64,000 nucleotides of DNA from Blastomussa wellsi (Eukaryota; Cnidaria; Anthozoa; Scleractinia; Plerogyridae). Under the pieces are notes generated by a model, which was not told where the DNA came from, ran no database searches, and saw nothing but the letters and a program-made list of their open reading frames with translations. The translations under genes and the position numbers were made by a program. Below are positions 1-8,095 of the stretch, one piece after another. The stretch covers positions 5,341,145-5,405,144 of the forward strand of contig OX393562.1 in assembly GCA_947652115.1 (NCBI GenBank), given 5' to 3'. How positions within the stretch are numbered: position 1 is the stretch's first letter; every line of letters starts with the position of its first letter.

Positions 1-84
1 GTCACGCTTGAGGTTAAAGATGAAAATGGAAAATTGTTCGATTTCCGCGGGGAAAAAATAAATTTTGTTTTGCGGATAGATTGA
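1..84 (+). CDS. 3' end of a Polinton gene, partial
   Basis: Frame 1 is open from the first base and ends in TGA at 82-84, leaving 27 residues. The tail is an alternating hydrophobic/charged stretch (LEVKDENG, then DFRGEKINFVL) that reads like a final beta-strand hairpin of a structural protein. It probably belongs to a virion or fibre-like protein encoded to the left, but too little is visible to name it. From 85 to 312 no gene is seen. Confidence 0.45.
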   Translation, partial: VTLEVKDENGKLFDFRGEKINFVLRID

Positions 85-312
85 TTGTGACAAGTTTTTT
101 TTTTTCTGAGGTTCACCCAGCTTCCGCTTCAAGCATCGCCTCAACAACTTGTTGGGTTATCTGTCTGACATCTTTCTGCCAAACGGGTGTGGAAAATTCT
201 TCCAGAATAACGAAAATCATGTGAAATATCGTGATCATTTTTGTATATTCAGTAAACATTTAATTGCGTTTTTCAAAAATCAGAGAGAATTTTTTGTTTT
301 TTCCTTCAAAGT

Positions 313-975
313 TCAGTTCAAATTTGCGCTGGACCCCGCCAGTTTTTTTCGAAACTCTTCTCGAATCTCTTTTTTTATTTTTTCAATATCAGGATATGGT
401 GGAGGTGACTCGGACGGTTTTTTGACGAACTTTGATCGCAAAGCCTCTTTAAGTTGCCGATATTTTTGAATTTCACTTGAAATTTTTTGGAATTCAGAGT
501 CTGAAACACTGTTGTCATTCAGAGCTTTGGACACATAACTGTTTATAGTGTCATGTTTTGCAAGAGCCAGAGCATGAATTTTCGTGTGTTTGTCGGCTTT
601 TCTTTCAAGCTTTTTGTTCAAGACAGTCAGACCTGTGGAAGCAAAACCTGAAAGACCAGCAATTGCCGCAATTGGAGCACCAACCACAATGCCGACCCCA
701 GTGAGAGAAGTTGCAAAGGCTGTGGAAGACAGGCCGGCTGACAAAACCCCGAGACATGCCGCGGAATAGTGAATCACTTTCCGAGCTTTTTTGTATTTTT
801 TCAAAACGAGCCTGTAATGTTCGGCCTGATCGGCAATTTCTTTTTCAATTTTGCTTATCGCAGTAAGCCGGAAATTCTCGCCATTTGTTGTTTCAGCAGG
901 GACGTTTGGATATAATCTGCTTTGTGTTTCAACCTCATCCGGAGGAGCGCTCGGCAAAACAGGTGATGAATACAT
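313..975 (-). CDS. Polinton-associated membrane protein with PPxY-type motifs
   Basis: The protein is 220 residues from the ATG at 975. An upstream reading to 1086 is open but has no better context, and the 975 ATG gives a normal start (MYSSPVLPSAPPDE). The N-terminus is proline-rich. Residues about 65-75 are basic. Two closely spaced hydrophobic segments rich in Gly, Ala and Ser follow (about 73-115), and then a basic helical stretch. A Pro-rich PPPY motif lies near residue 192, before a charged C-terminal helix. PPxY motifs in viral proteins often recruit NEDD4-type ligases for membrane budding; that role is inferred here. The two-helix hairpin followed by a cytoplasmic helical part recalls two-TM SLATT-like proteins, but this is only a resemblance. 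It is transcribed divergently from the next gene. Confidence 0.75.
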   Translation of the reverse strand: MYSSPVLPSAPPDEVETQSRLYPNVPAETTNGENFRLTAISKIEKEIADQAEHYRLVLKKYKKARKVIHYSAACLGVLSAGLSSTAFATSLTGVGIVVGAPIAAIAGLSGFASTGLTVLNKKLERKADKHTKIHALALAKHDTINSYVSKALNDNSVSDSEFQKISSEIQKYRQLKEALRSKFVKKPSESPPPYPDIEKIKKEIREEFRKKLAGSSANLN

Positions 976-1103
976 TTTGTATTGAACACAAAAATAATGG
1001 AAAACGATTTTATTTTGTTCCGTGCAATTTTTCAATTGAAAAATAACAGGGAAAAAGAAAATGAACATATGGAAAACCGCAAACAAACAAGATTCTGTTG
1101 CGT
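976..1103. promoter_or_regulatory. Divergent intergenic region
   Basis: These 128 bases separate the starts of two divergent genes (975 on minus, 1104 on plus), so both promoters must lie here or very close. The stretch is rich in A/T runs. A weak ATACAA-like sequence lies just upstream of the minus-strand ATG. No clear TATA box is seen for the plus-strand gene. Confidence 0.4.
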
Positions 1104-1464
1104 ATGACTATCTCGAAAAACGAGCGCAGGCTGGCAGCTCCACAAATGCAAAGCTTGCGCAAAAACACAAAAAAAGCTGCCCTTCAGCACATGGATGGCG
1201 GGAAATCAAAAATAAACCGACCAAACAGCCATCCTTCGAACCCAATTCACAAAGCGGCCACAGCTGAAAGCAAAAAAGATTTGAAACCTGTTGCACCGAC
1301 AACACAAGAGTCCGCACAAACGCAAGTGCACGAAGAAGAACGAGTGCCAATGGCTGGCTCGGGAAGTGATTCTCATGACAAGAAAAAAATTGTTCTGATT
1401 GTTGGCTTTGTTGCAATTGCAGGTGTGTTGTTTTGGGCATTCTATCCCGAAGAAGATGAAGATG

Positions 1465-1495
<31 letters not shown>

Positions 1496-1502
1496 AAATT
1501 AA
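1104..1502 (+). CDS. Small single-TM protein with acidic Ser-Glu tail
   Basis: The protein is 132 residues from the ATG at 1104. The first about 90 residues are basic and polar with low predicted order. A single hydrophobic helix follows (KKIVLIVGFVAIAGVLFWAF, about residues 95-114). The C-terminus is very acidic, with repeated Ser-Glu pairs from a GAAAGT hexamer repeat. The shape suggests a one-pass membrane or virion protein with an acidic luminal or cytosolic tail. No family is recognised. Its stop codon overlaps the stop of the convergent coiled-coil gene by three bases (1499-1502), a compact arrangement that supports both reading frames. Confidence 0.6.
1464..1493 (+). repeat. GAAAGT hexamer microsatellite, five copies
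   Basis: Five perfect GAAAGT copies run in frame inside the small TM gene and encode its Ser-Glu tail. A sixth copy is degenerate (GAAAAT). The copy number is expected to vary between alleles without breaking the frame. Confidence 0.9.
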
Positions 1503-2170
1503 CGATTCTTTTTGGCATAGCCTTCAACCAGAAAGGCCACAACAGCCAAAATCAGGATCCAGGCGTGTTCAGCCAGAAAACCGAGGACCTCGCCAGCAGT
1601 TTTGAAAAGAAAAGAAACCATCTTCCCAATGAGGCCCGGAAGGATGCCTGCCATTTTTTTGCCGAGGTCTTTCAGCTCGGTTCCCAATTTTTTGGCCACT
1701 GCTTTCAAATTATTTCCAATGAGATCAATGAGAGAAACAATCAATGCGCTCGCAGAAAGAACGACCGCTGTCAAAGTCAAACCGTGTTTTTTGAAGATCT
1801 CTTTTATGCGCTCACGCAATGGCTTGGCTCTTTCTCTTTCGTCAATCTGCGTTTCAAGCCTGCCAAGTTCGTCTTGTCTTTCTGCAATTCTTTCTCTGGC
1901 TGATTCTTTTTCAGAATTTGAAGCGTTCTCATCATCGATGATTCTCTGGTCTTCTTCAATTTTTCTTTTGAGTTGGGCAGCATTTTCATTTAATTCATCC
2001 TCTCTTTTTGTGGAATTGAGTCTTTCTTCAAGAAAGTTTCTTTCTTTTTCTTTTGCGGCGAGTCTTGCTCTGCCTTTGTCAACTTTTTTCTGCTCTTTTC
2101 CTTTGTTTTTTAATTCTTTATTAAGAACTGCCAACTCTTTTTCTTTCGTTTTTAAATCAGCTTCATAATT
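1499..2170 (-). pseudogene. Coiled-coil/membrane protein, C-terminal half after a frame break
   Basis: This frame is open from the T9 run at 2169-2177 to the stop at 1499-1501 and has no ATG near its upstream end. The first about 120 residues are highly charged and look like a continuous coiled coil (Lys/Glu/Arg heptads). A hydrophobic helix (about residues 130-150), an amphipathic stretch and a C-terminal transmembrane helix (about 200-218) ending in basic residues follow. It continues the coiled coil of the 2163-2987 frame without a gap, so the two are most simply one gene of about 490 codons broken by one base in the homopolymer. A programmed frameshift is possible but less likely. The function is unknown; it is probably a virion or membrane-anchoring structural protein. 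Confidence 0.65.
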
Positions 2171-2987
2171 TTTTTTTCAGTTGCTGCAGTCTCCGAGTTT
2201 CTGACTCAATATCAAGACCCGAACCATGTTCATCAACAATTGCATCAATTTGAGCTTGATTTTGATTAATTTTGGTTATCAGAGTTAGCATATCTCGTTC
2301 TTTTCTTTCTTTTTCATCGGCAAGTTTTTGTAAATTTTCAAGTTGTTCTTCAGATTCAATTAGCCTTCGTCTTTCTTCTCTTATATCTTCAGAATCTTGA
2401 TCGATAATAATTATTGCTTCTCCCCCAAGCGCTTTTTTAACGAATTCATTTTTTAAGAAATCTTTTCGAAAACCGCTGCCGTCATCTAAAAGTATCTTGG
2501 TCTCACCCCCTTTTGGGCCAATGACAACAACAACCCCCGGCTTTTTTGAAGAAAAATTGATTGCTCCTAATTTCCTCCAATCAACATTGGGATATTTTTT
2601 ATTTATGAAATCTTTTACCCTGTTGATTTCTGATCTTTTAAATTCTTCATCGTTTCGAACAATATCATTAAATTCTTGAGCGTTTTTTTCTCCAACTAAA
2701 CCTGTTGTTGGGTCTCTCAATCTTAACAATCTTCTTTCAATATCCTCGAATGAATCTTTTTCTATTCTTCCACCAAAATCTGTCTTTGTGTAAGAAGTGT
2801 CAGGCAGCCCACTCTGTTCGTGCATCGTTTTCATTTCATATTTTTCAACATTGTATGGTGTTGATGCGGAATCGGGTTGGAAACGCTGGGTTGTATTGAC
2901 CTCTTCTTCATCTTTTTCATCGTCTTTTTCGTCAAGTTTTTCATCAAGTTCAGGGTCATCGTGTCCAAAAAATCCACCTTTCGCCAT
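2163..2987 (-). CDS. Polinton coiled-coil protein, N-terminal half
   Basis: It begins at the ATG at 2987, immediately beside the divergent capsid gene start at 3044. The reading is 274 residues. An acidic Asp/Glu/Lys-rich N-terminus comes first. A globular part follows at about residues 75-185, with a GPKGGETKILLDDGSG segment. A long coiled coil then runs to the stop at 2163-2165. The stop lies just past an A9 run on the coding strand, and the heptad pattern continues in the next frame (see 1499-2170). I associate this layout with an uncharacterised protein recurrent in cnidarian Polintons, from memory and not verified. Its placement next to the capsid genes suggests a morphogenesis role, which is inferred. 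Confidence 0.7.
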   Translation of the reverse strand: MAKGGFFGHDDPELDEKLDEKDDEKDEEEVNTTQRFQPDSASTPYNVEKYEMKTMHEQSGLPDTSYTKTDFGGRIEKDSFEDIERRLLRLRDPTTGLVGEKNAQEFNDIVRNDEEFKRSEINRVKDFINKKYPNVDWRKLGAINFSSKKPGVVVVIGPKGGETKILLDDGSGFRKDFLKNEFVKKALGGEAIIIIDQDSEDIREERRRLIESEEQLENLQKLADEKERKERDMLTLITKINQNQAQIDAIVDEHGSGLDIESETRRLQQLKKKL

Positions 2988-3043
2988 TGCGAAATATATA
3001 TTGAAATATTTTTATTTAAATAAAATAAAGTGCTTTCAAATAC
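2988..3043. promoter_or_regulatory. Divergent AT-rich promoter between coiled-coil and capsid genes
   Basis: The 56-base gap between divergent starts is more than 80% A/T and contains TATATAT about 10 bases upstream of the minus-strand ATG and TATTTAAATAAAATAAA in the middle. It must serve both the leftward coiled-coil gene and the rightward morphogenesis block. The 5' leaders can only be a few bases long. Confidence 0.55.
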
Positions 3044-4291
3044 ATGGCGGTCCAAGCAAACCTTCTTCCAACGCACACAAGAAAAATTCTCGGCGCGATG
3101 AAAGCCGAGCGCACGGTCAAGCGCATCACTTTTAATCCAAGCGAAGCCAAACCCGGCGAGACGCTGAATGTTTACGTGCCCAAGCTGAATGAGAACGATG
3201 TCCTCGTCCCAGGCTCCCTCAGTCTGCGATTCGACATCGACCTGTCGGGTGGTCACGCCGACAACTTCCTCGTTCAAAACGTCACCCGCGCTCTGGTCGA
3301 AAAAATGGTCGTGAAGTTCGGAGAAAATCTGCAGGACACGGTGGGTTATGGCTTTTACAAGATCTGGGAGGACCTTTTCCTCTCGCAAGAAGAGCGTGAC
3401 AACATGCTTCTCGAGGGCATCCAGTCTGAAGACCTCTGCAAAATCCGTTCAGACTCGGGGGACAAAAAAACTTCGGGCGTTGACGCTGAAAACGAGCTGG
3501 AAAAGGTTTTTGGGAAAAAATACCACATCCGCCTGGACCATCAGATACTGACGGACCACGGAGTATTTTATCATAAAGCTCTCCAAAACAACCTCATTTT
3601 TGAGTTGACCCTTGCGCGTGCCGATCAGGTTGTCAGAGGCTCTGATCCCACAAAACTGGAATACATGCTGAAAAACATCCAGCTCGAGTACGAAATGATT
3701 AAAAGCGAATCCTTGGCGGACGAGGCGAGCAGTGTTTACAACAGTGGCAAGGAGTTCTTGTACGATCATGTGCACCGGGATAAGGTGGTGACCTTCAAAA
3801 AAGAAACCGACACAAGGTTGAACATCAAAATTAACCAACAAAGAAGGTCCCTGAAAGCCATTCTTCTCCTTTTCATTGAGCCTTTCGCGGGCGGTGCCAG
3901 AGATTCAGAAAAGTTCATTAACCCTGACATCGTGAAAGCCGATGTCACGGTGAACGGCGTGCCCAACATGGTCTTCAACAACGGGATCGAATTGAAAGAC
4001 ATGTGGCGCGAAGTTGACCGCTTTTTTGGCAAGAAAAAGAACAAAACGCAGCACATGAATATGAAAAAGTTCTACACCGGAGACAGGTTCGGGCTTCTGA
4101 TCGATTTGCGCTCAATGGCGAGTCAAGAAATGCATGGAAGCGGCACGCGGCTTGTCGACTCATCAGATGGAATACAGATTGAACTCCAGCGGAAAAAAAC
4201 CGGCTCAGGCGATGTGTACTGCCACGTCTATGTTATCAGCGACTCGATGTTGGGAGTATTGAGGCAGCAACTTGAAACTGTTCAGTATTAA
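3044..4291 (+). CDS. Major capsid protein, double-jelly-roll type (Polinton/adintovirus hexon)
   Basis: The protein is 415 residues from the ATG at 3044. Evidence for a capsid protein: a beta-rich composition of alternating hydrophobic strands; an N-terminal GETLNVYVPKL segment followed by VPGSLSLRFDIDLSG; a conserved-looking helix-turn region (FYKIWEDLFLSQEERD then EGIQSEDLCKIRS) that I associate with adintovirus/Polinton capsid proteins; a second strand-rich half (from about residue 255); and its position directly upstream of the packaging ATPase. The length is shorter than the roughly 600 residues of some Polinton capsid proteins but close to adintovirus-type ones. It would form trimeric capsomers in the host nucleus or cytoplasm. 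No break is seen. A fold comparison would settle the call. Confidence 0.8.
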   Translation: MAVQANLLPTHTRKILGAMKAERTVKRITFNPSEAKPGETLNVYVPKLNENDVLVPGSLSLRFDIDLSGGHADNFLVQNVTRALVEKMVVKFGENLQDTVGYGFYKIWEDLFLSQEERDNMLLEGIQSEDLCKIRSDSGDKKTSGVDAENELEKVFGKKYHIRLDHQILTDHGVFYHKALQNNLIFELTLARADQVVRGSDPTKLEYMLKNIQLEYEMIKSESLADEASSVYNSGKEFLYDHVHRDKVVTFKKETDTRLNIKINQQRRSLKAILLLFIEPFAGGARDSEKFINPDIVKADVTVNGVPNMVFNNGIELKDMWREVDRFFGKKKNKTQHMNMKKFYTGDRFGLLIDLRSMASQEMHGSGTRLVDSSDGIQIELQRKKTGSGDVYCHVYVISDSMLGVLRQQLETVQY

Positions 4292-4316
4292 TTTGAAAAT
4301 TGCTCCCGTTGATATA

Positions 4317-4952
4317 ATGGACCCAAAAAGAATCCCGTTCAACGCTCTCGTCGTGGGGCCAACGAATTCAGGCAAAACAAAGTTTGTGGTGGATCAGCTC
4401 CGCGGCCCCTTCCACGGCAAGTTCGACTTCATTGCGCTCATCTGCCCGACATTCATACACAACATGACTTTTCATCGTTTCGCTGAGAAAGACCCGCGTT
4501 TTTATGTAGTGGTTTGCAAACAGCATGAAGTTGAAGCTTGGTTGAAGCTTGTTTACTTTTTTTTGGAGGGCACCAAGTCGCTCATTATCCTCGATGACTG
4601 CGCGGCCTCGAAAGATGTGAAAAAGCGCACAGGTGAGCTGGTCGAACTTGCATTCAGCGGTCGCCACGCAGGGATCAGCACGTGGGTGATAACCCAAAAG
4701 ATGACCAGCATCACGGCCTCTTTCCGCGAAAACGTTGCGGCGCTTGTGCTTTTTTACACGCCCTCGTGGAAGACATTGAAAGCGGTTTTTGATGAATTCG
4801 CCGGCGAACTTTCTCAAGATGAATTCAAAGAACTCATTTCAAAATTGAAAAAAACACAGTTCTCTTGCCTGGTGTTCGCACTTCAGTACCCGTTTGGAAT
4901 AAAATTCTTCACACCCAACAGCGTGCCCCAATTAAAAATTGAAAATGAATAA
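4317..4952 (+). CDS. Genome-packaging ATPase, A32/FtsK-HerA-like
   Basis: The protein is 211 residues from the ATG at 4317, which lies 25 bases after the capsid stop; an open extension upstream has no ATG. Walker A is GPTNSGKT (residues 14-21). Walker B is LIILDDC (about 89-95). A downstream GRHAGISTWVITQK segment (about 114-127) matches the arginine/glutamine sensor region of A32-type packaging ATPases. The size is normal for Polintons. It drives DNA into preformed capsids, and the capsid-ATPase pairing fits that role. A TATAAT-like sequence directly abuts the start codon. No defects are seen. Confidence 0.92.
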   Translation: MDPKRIPFNALVVGPTNSGKTKFVVDQLRGPFHGKFDFIALICPTFIHNMTFHRFAEKDPRFYVVVCKQHEVEAWLKLVYFFLEGTKSLIILDDCAASKDVKKRTGELVELAFSGRHAGISTWVITQKMTSITASFRENVAALVLFYTPSWKTLKAVFDEFAGELSQDEFKELISKLKKTQFSCLVFALQYPFGIKFFTPNSVPQLKIENE

Positions 4953-4969
4953 AAATTCACAAATATAAA

Positions 4970-5548
4970 ATGGCGGACTTATCAACACTCGATGACTTGG
5001 ACTTGTCGGGCTTGGACTTGCTTGAAGCTGAGGCAGTGAGCGCGCCCGCCGGCATTGTCCCCGCTGTTGTTTCAACGCAGCCTGATATCCCCGCGATGCG
5101 CGAGCAGCTGGCCGTGCTTGTGTCAACAGGAAAATCAAAAGAAGCCATCGGGCAGCAGCTTTCACACGAGCAAGTGAAACGCCTCTCTGACAAAGATGTC
5201 GAGAAATACACCAAACGCTACCAGGCTTACGTGGGCTCCAAGACAACGGACAGCTTGATCGACAGCTTCATTTTTCTTGCAACCAAAGCGGTCGGAATGG
5301 CAGTCGACATCGACGACATCAATGCTCTGCAAAAAGATCTGAGAAACGACTGGATCATCAGCAATGAGCTCTCCAACCTGGCAGGCAGCGCCGCTTTGTA
5401 TTGCGGCCGTTTTCTCGCTGTGGCCAATGCATTGTTGATCACTACAAAACACATTGATTCCAGCGGAGGCCCCTCCGGAGATCCAAAAGTTTGGGACGGA
5501 CAGCCTTTGCACATTGCTACTGAGGTTGACTCACCAACAAATGAATAA
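4970..5548 (+). CDS. Polinton-conserved protein of unknown function
   Basis: The protein is 192 residues from the ATG at 4970, 17 bases after the ATPase stop, with TATAAA just upstream. The N-terminus is Asp/Leu-rich with a repeated LDDLDLSGLDLLE pattern, a likely amphipathic or disordered segment. The middle is helical (KDVEKYTKRYQAYVGSKTTDSLIDSFI, about residues 82-108), and a mildly hydrophobic helical region lies at about 130-160. The tail is polar. I do not recognise a named family. Its place right after capsid and ATPase genes argues for a minor virion or assembly protein, which is inferred. Confidence 0.75.
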   Translation: MADLSTLDDLDLSGLDLLEAEAVSAPAGIVPAVVSTQPDIPAMREQLAVLVSTGKSKEAIGQQLSHEQVKRLSDKDVEKYTKRYQAYVGSKTTDSLIDSFIFLATKAVGMAVDIDDINALQKDLRNDWIISNELSNLAGSAALYCGRFLAVANALLITTKHIDSSGGPSGDPKVWDGQPLHIATEVDSPTNE

Positions 5549-5605
5549 TTACACAGAAGTTGCAAAGTAATATTCAGAATTGAATATTAATTTTGTTTTT
5601 ATACA

Positions 5606-5920
5606 ATGGCTGAAACCGCACAAGCAAACCCCGTTGGGCAAGCACCACCGCAGACGCCGGCACCAAACCCTGTACCGCAGACGAGCCAAGTAACTTCACA
5701 AACGCCGGCAACAAAACCCAAAAATCCCAAGCGAGTGGCTGCTGGTAAATATATTGCAAAAAGAACTCGGGAGGCCCGCGCAGCGCACAAACAAGCTTAT
5801 GAAGAGAAAATAGCAAAACAATCTGCACCTGCCTGCTGCAGAAAACGGTCTCACCACAACCCAATTGATCGCAATCGCCGGAATTGGCGTCACGCTTCTC
5901 ACAACTTATGTCAAGCGTGA
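5606..5920 (+). pseudogene. Small Pro-rich/basic Polinton protein, N-terminal frame
   Basis: It starts at the ATG at 5606 with TATACA just upstream. About 45 residues are rich in Pro, Gln, Thr and Ala. A basic helix follows (RVAAGKYIAKRTREARAAHKQ region, about residues 43-65). After about residue 75 the reading turns into Cys/His/Arg/Asn-rich sequence typical of an out-of-frame tail. A hydrophobic helix appropriate to the C-terminus lies in another frame (5835-6047). A frame break near 5828-5837 is therefore likely. Unlike the other breaks in this element it is not in a homopolymer. Confidence 0.6.
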
Positions 5921-6047
5921 AGACATCAAGGCCTTTTTCAAAAAGAACCAGGCAACTTCTGTGGAGCAAGCCCCACACCCCGCCCCCGTGGATGCGGATC
6001 CGAAACCGCGGCCGAAAAAACGTGGAATTCGGTATATGGATGATTAA
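5835..6047 (+). pseudogene. Small Polinton membrane protein, C-terminal frame
   Basis: These 70 codons are open in the +1 frame relative to 5606. They hold one hydrophobic segment (TQLIAIAGIGVTLLTTYV), then a basic KREDIKAFFKK stretch, a Pro-rich spacer and a basic end (KKRGIRYMDD). The order basic helix, TM, KRE motif, Pro-rich tail reads as one small membrane-anchored protein together with the 5606 frame. Alternatively it starts independently at the internal ATG 5865. The function is unknown. Confidence 0.55.
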
Positions 6048-6145
6048 TTTTTATTTGAAGTTTTGTTTCGTCATTTCCACCCGCGCAATGGACCCACCCC
6101 AAAAAAATTCTTTTGAACTTTTATTTTTTTTCTTACATACCAAAC

Positions 6146-6367
6146 ATGTCTGACAACAATCTCGTGAAGAACGCCATGGATGCCGCGACTCTCGTTGGCC
6201 TCTCTGCTGGAATTGGGTGGCTTGCAAAAAAAGCGTTCAAGAGAAGTTTTACAGGTGACCCAACATTTTCATTCGAAAACTATGGAATGTTCACACTTGT
6301 GATGACGGGCAGCATCTGGCTCAAGAAGTACCTGGAGGATCAGAAAATCTTACCAGACAAACTTTGA
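6146..6367 (+). CDS. Small two-TM Polinton protein
   Basis: The protein is 73 residues from the ATG at 6146; upstream open codons lack an ATG. Two hydrophobic segments are visible (about residues 13-30 and 48-64), separated by a basic, polar loop. The C-terminus is charged. It is compact and follows the other small membrane genes on the same strand, 37 bases before the next start. It could be a virion membrane or holin-like protein, but no family is recognised and the role is not shown by sequence. Confidence 0.65.
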   Translation: MSDNNLVKNAMDAATLVGLSAGIGWLAKKAFKRSFTGDPTFSFENYGMFTLVMTGSIWLKKYLEDQKILPDKL

Positions 6368-6403
6368 GAAAATGATTTGAAAAATGTCGCCGATTGTATA
6401 ATC

Positions 6404-6829
6404 ATGGCAAGTATCGCAATTATGGTTGGCGGGGCTGTGTTGAACGCAGCGGCTTTCATCGGCGGCAATTATCTGGCGAAGGCTTTTGGAGGCAGTGACA
6501 AGGCCGCTCTTGAAGAAAAAGAGCGCCACGACCGAGCTCTCGAGGCGTATCAAGCTGCGTACGCCAAATACTCGCGCGACCGCACCAAACTTCTCGACTG
6601 GATTGCAACAAACGAGCACATAAAAGCGGAAGCCAAGCAGAACTTCACCAACACTGACTACGCTTTCAAACTCTACAACCAGGCGCATCCTGAAGAGCAA
6701 ATGGCTCCTCCCAAAGAGCCGAAGTTTTCTGATTTTTATCAACCAAGCCAGCAGCAAAAAAATGGTGAACTCATGTTCGTTGGTGCCGGGGCGCTCGCTT
6801 TGGGCTACGCTGCTTTCAGGTTCTTTTAA
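6404..6829 (+). CDS. Polinton-conserved membrane protein, unknown function
   Basis: The protein is 141 residues from the ATG at 6404, preceded by TATAATC. An N-terminal hydrophobic segment (SIAIMVGGAVLNAAAFIGG, residues 3-21) looks like a signal anchor. A long charged helical part rich in Ala, Lys, Arg and Tyr follows (about 32-80), then a Pro-rich linker (about 103-118) and a second C-terminal hydrophobic segment (GELMFVGAGALALGYAAFRFF) ending the protein. Two terminal membrane anchors with a soluble helical middle is an unusual layout. I associate it with Polintons from memory. The frame is intact. Confidence 0.7.
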   Translation: MASIAIMVGGAVLNAAAFIGGNYLAKAFGGSDKAALEEKERHDRALEAYQAAYAKYSRDRTKLLDWIATNEHIKAEAKQNFTNTDYAFKLYNQAHPEEQMAPPKEPKFSDFYQPSQQQKNGELMFVGAGALALGYAAFRFF

Positions 6830-6850
6830 ACTTTTTTTCACCTCTTTTAT

Positions 6851-7849
6851 ATGGACACCAAACTCGCGAAGATATACTACAGCCCTGGCGGTTATTGGAA
6901 AGGCATTGCCGCCATCAAAAAACTGGCCGCGGCTGCAAAAGTCCCGGAAGACACCACAAAAAAGTGGTTGATCAAGCAAGCCCTCTGGCAGATATTCTTG
7001 CCGCCGCCGAAGCATATTCCTCGACCGAAATTCGACGTGTCCTTACCCAACAAGGTCCACCAGGCGGACCTTCTTTTTTTGCCTCACGACAAACTGCCTC
7101 GCGGTCGCAAAGTCTGGAAATACGCGCTGAACGTTGTCGACGTGGCCAGCCGTTTCAAAGAGTCCGAACCCTTGACCTCGAAAAATTCTGATGAGGTTGC
7201 TCAAGCTTTTCAGAAAATTTACAAGCGCGGCCCTTTGAAATGGCCTGAAATGTTGCAAGTTGACCCTGGGCGCGAATTCATGGGCGCCGTGACGAAAGTC
7301 ATGGAAAATCACAAAACTTTCATCCGGCGCGGGCGCGTCAACATTCACCGCGATCAGGCCATTGTTGAACGTTACAACCGCACCCTTGCCGAACGCCTGT
7401 TCGGTCACCAATACGCCGTGGAAATGCGGATGCCTGAGGGCCAGCGGTCCAGGGCATGGGTGAAAAGACTTCCTGAAGTTGTTTCAGCTTTGAACAACGA
7501 GGTGACCAGCCTCATCGGAAAGAAACCTGCTGTTGCAATCAAAGAGAAATCTGTTTATTCGAAACCTTCGACTGCTTATCACAGACCTGTTGGAAAGGAT
7601 GAAAAAATCCTGCCATATCTTGTTCAGGTTCGTCATCTTTACGGACCTGGTGAGCTTGAAGGGGGGAAAAAAAGAGCCACGGATCCGGTTTGGTCTTTGA
7701 AAGTTTTCACCATTGAAAAGGTTTTACAAAAACCGGATCAGCCCTTTCTGTACTATTTGCATGATGGACCCAAGCGCGGTTTTGTGCGTGAAGAGCTGAT
7801 GGTTATTCCTAAAAACACTGTTCTCCCGCCATCCAGCGTGGACAGTTGA
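6851..7849 (+). CDS. Retroviral-type DDE integrase
   Basis: The protein is 332 residues from the ATG at 6851, which lies directly after TTTTAT. An N-terminal helical DNA-binding part is followed by the catalytic core, with D73 (QADLLF), D138 (QVDPGREF) and E173 (AIVERYNRTL). The last two are 35 residues apart, the classic D,D35E spacing. The C-terminal part (about 250-325) is rich in beta strands and carries an SH3-like DPVWSLKVFTIEKVL segment, as in Polinton and Ty3-type integrases. It inserts the linear element into host DNA, making short target duplications in known Polintons. All catalytic residues are present and there is no frame break. Confidence 0.96.
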   Translation: MDTKLAKIYYSPGGYWKGIAAIKKLAAAAKVPEDTTKKWLIKQALWQIFLPPPKHIPRPKFDVSLPNKVHQADLLFLPHDKLPRGRKVWKYALNVVDVASRFKESEPLTSKNSDEVAQAFQKIYKRGPLKWPEMLQVDPGREFMGAVTKVMENHKTFIRRGRVNIHRDQAIVERYNRTLAERLFGHQYAVEMRMPEGQRSRAWVKRLPEVVSALNNEVTSLIGKKPAVAIKEKSVYSKPSTAYHRPVGKDEKILPYLVQVRHLYGPGELEGGKKRATDPVWSLKVFTIEKVLQKPDQPFLYYLHDGPKRGFVREELMVIPKNTVLPPSSVDS

Positions 7850-7870
7850 ACAAACAAATGAAATTTCAAA

Positions 7871-8095
7871 ATGGGCCGTGGACGCAAAGGTGTTCTCATT
7901 CAAGCTTCAACCATTGGGAAAAGAAGGACAAGAAGTGACGTTAACCAAAAATATTCTGATATTTTTGGCAGAAACAACACCGTTAAAAATCCAGAAGAAA
8001 TTTTTCTTGACCCTGGAGTTTTGAATTATTTGCGCAGTTTGCGCCCGAGCGAGATTGTTAAAACTGTTCTTCCAACCACTCCCCGAGCGCTGTGA
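7871..8095 (+). CDS. Small basic ORF between integrase and polymerase
   Basis: This 74-residue reading from the ATG at 7871 starts 22 bases after the integrase stop and ends inside the 3' end of the convergent polymerase gene (38-base overlap). The N-terminus is basic (GRGRKG, GKRRTR) and the rest is polar to hydrophobic. No family is recognised. Its spacing and strand fit the block of small genes, but it could be a chance frame. The overlap with the polymerase end weakens the case. Confidence 0.4.
   Translation: MGRGRKGVLIQASTIGKRRTRSDVNQKYSDIFGRNNTVKNPEEIFLDPGVLNYLRSLRPSEIVKTVLPTTPRAL

Noticed and set aside
149..469. 106-codon plus-strand frame at the left end
   Set aside because: It overlaps the 3' end of the minus-strand membrane protein gene and is Phe/Ser-rich, typical of an antisense shadow in A/T-rich coding DNA.
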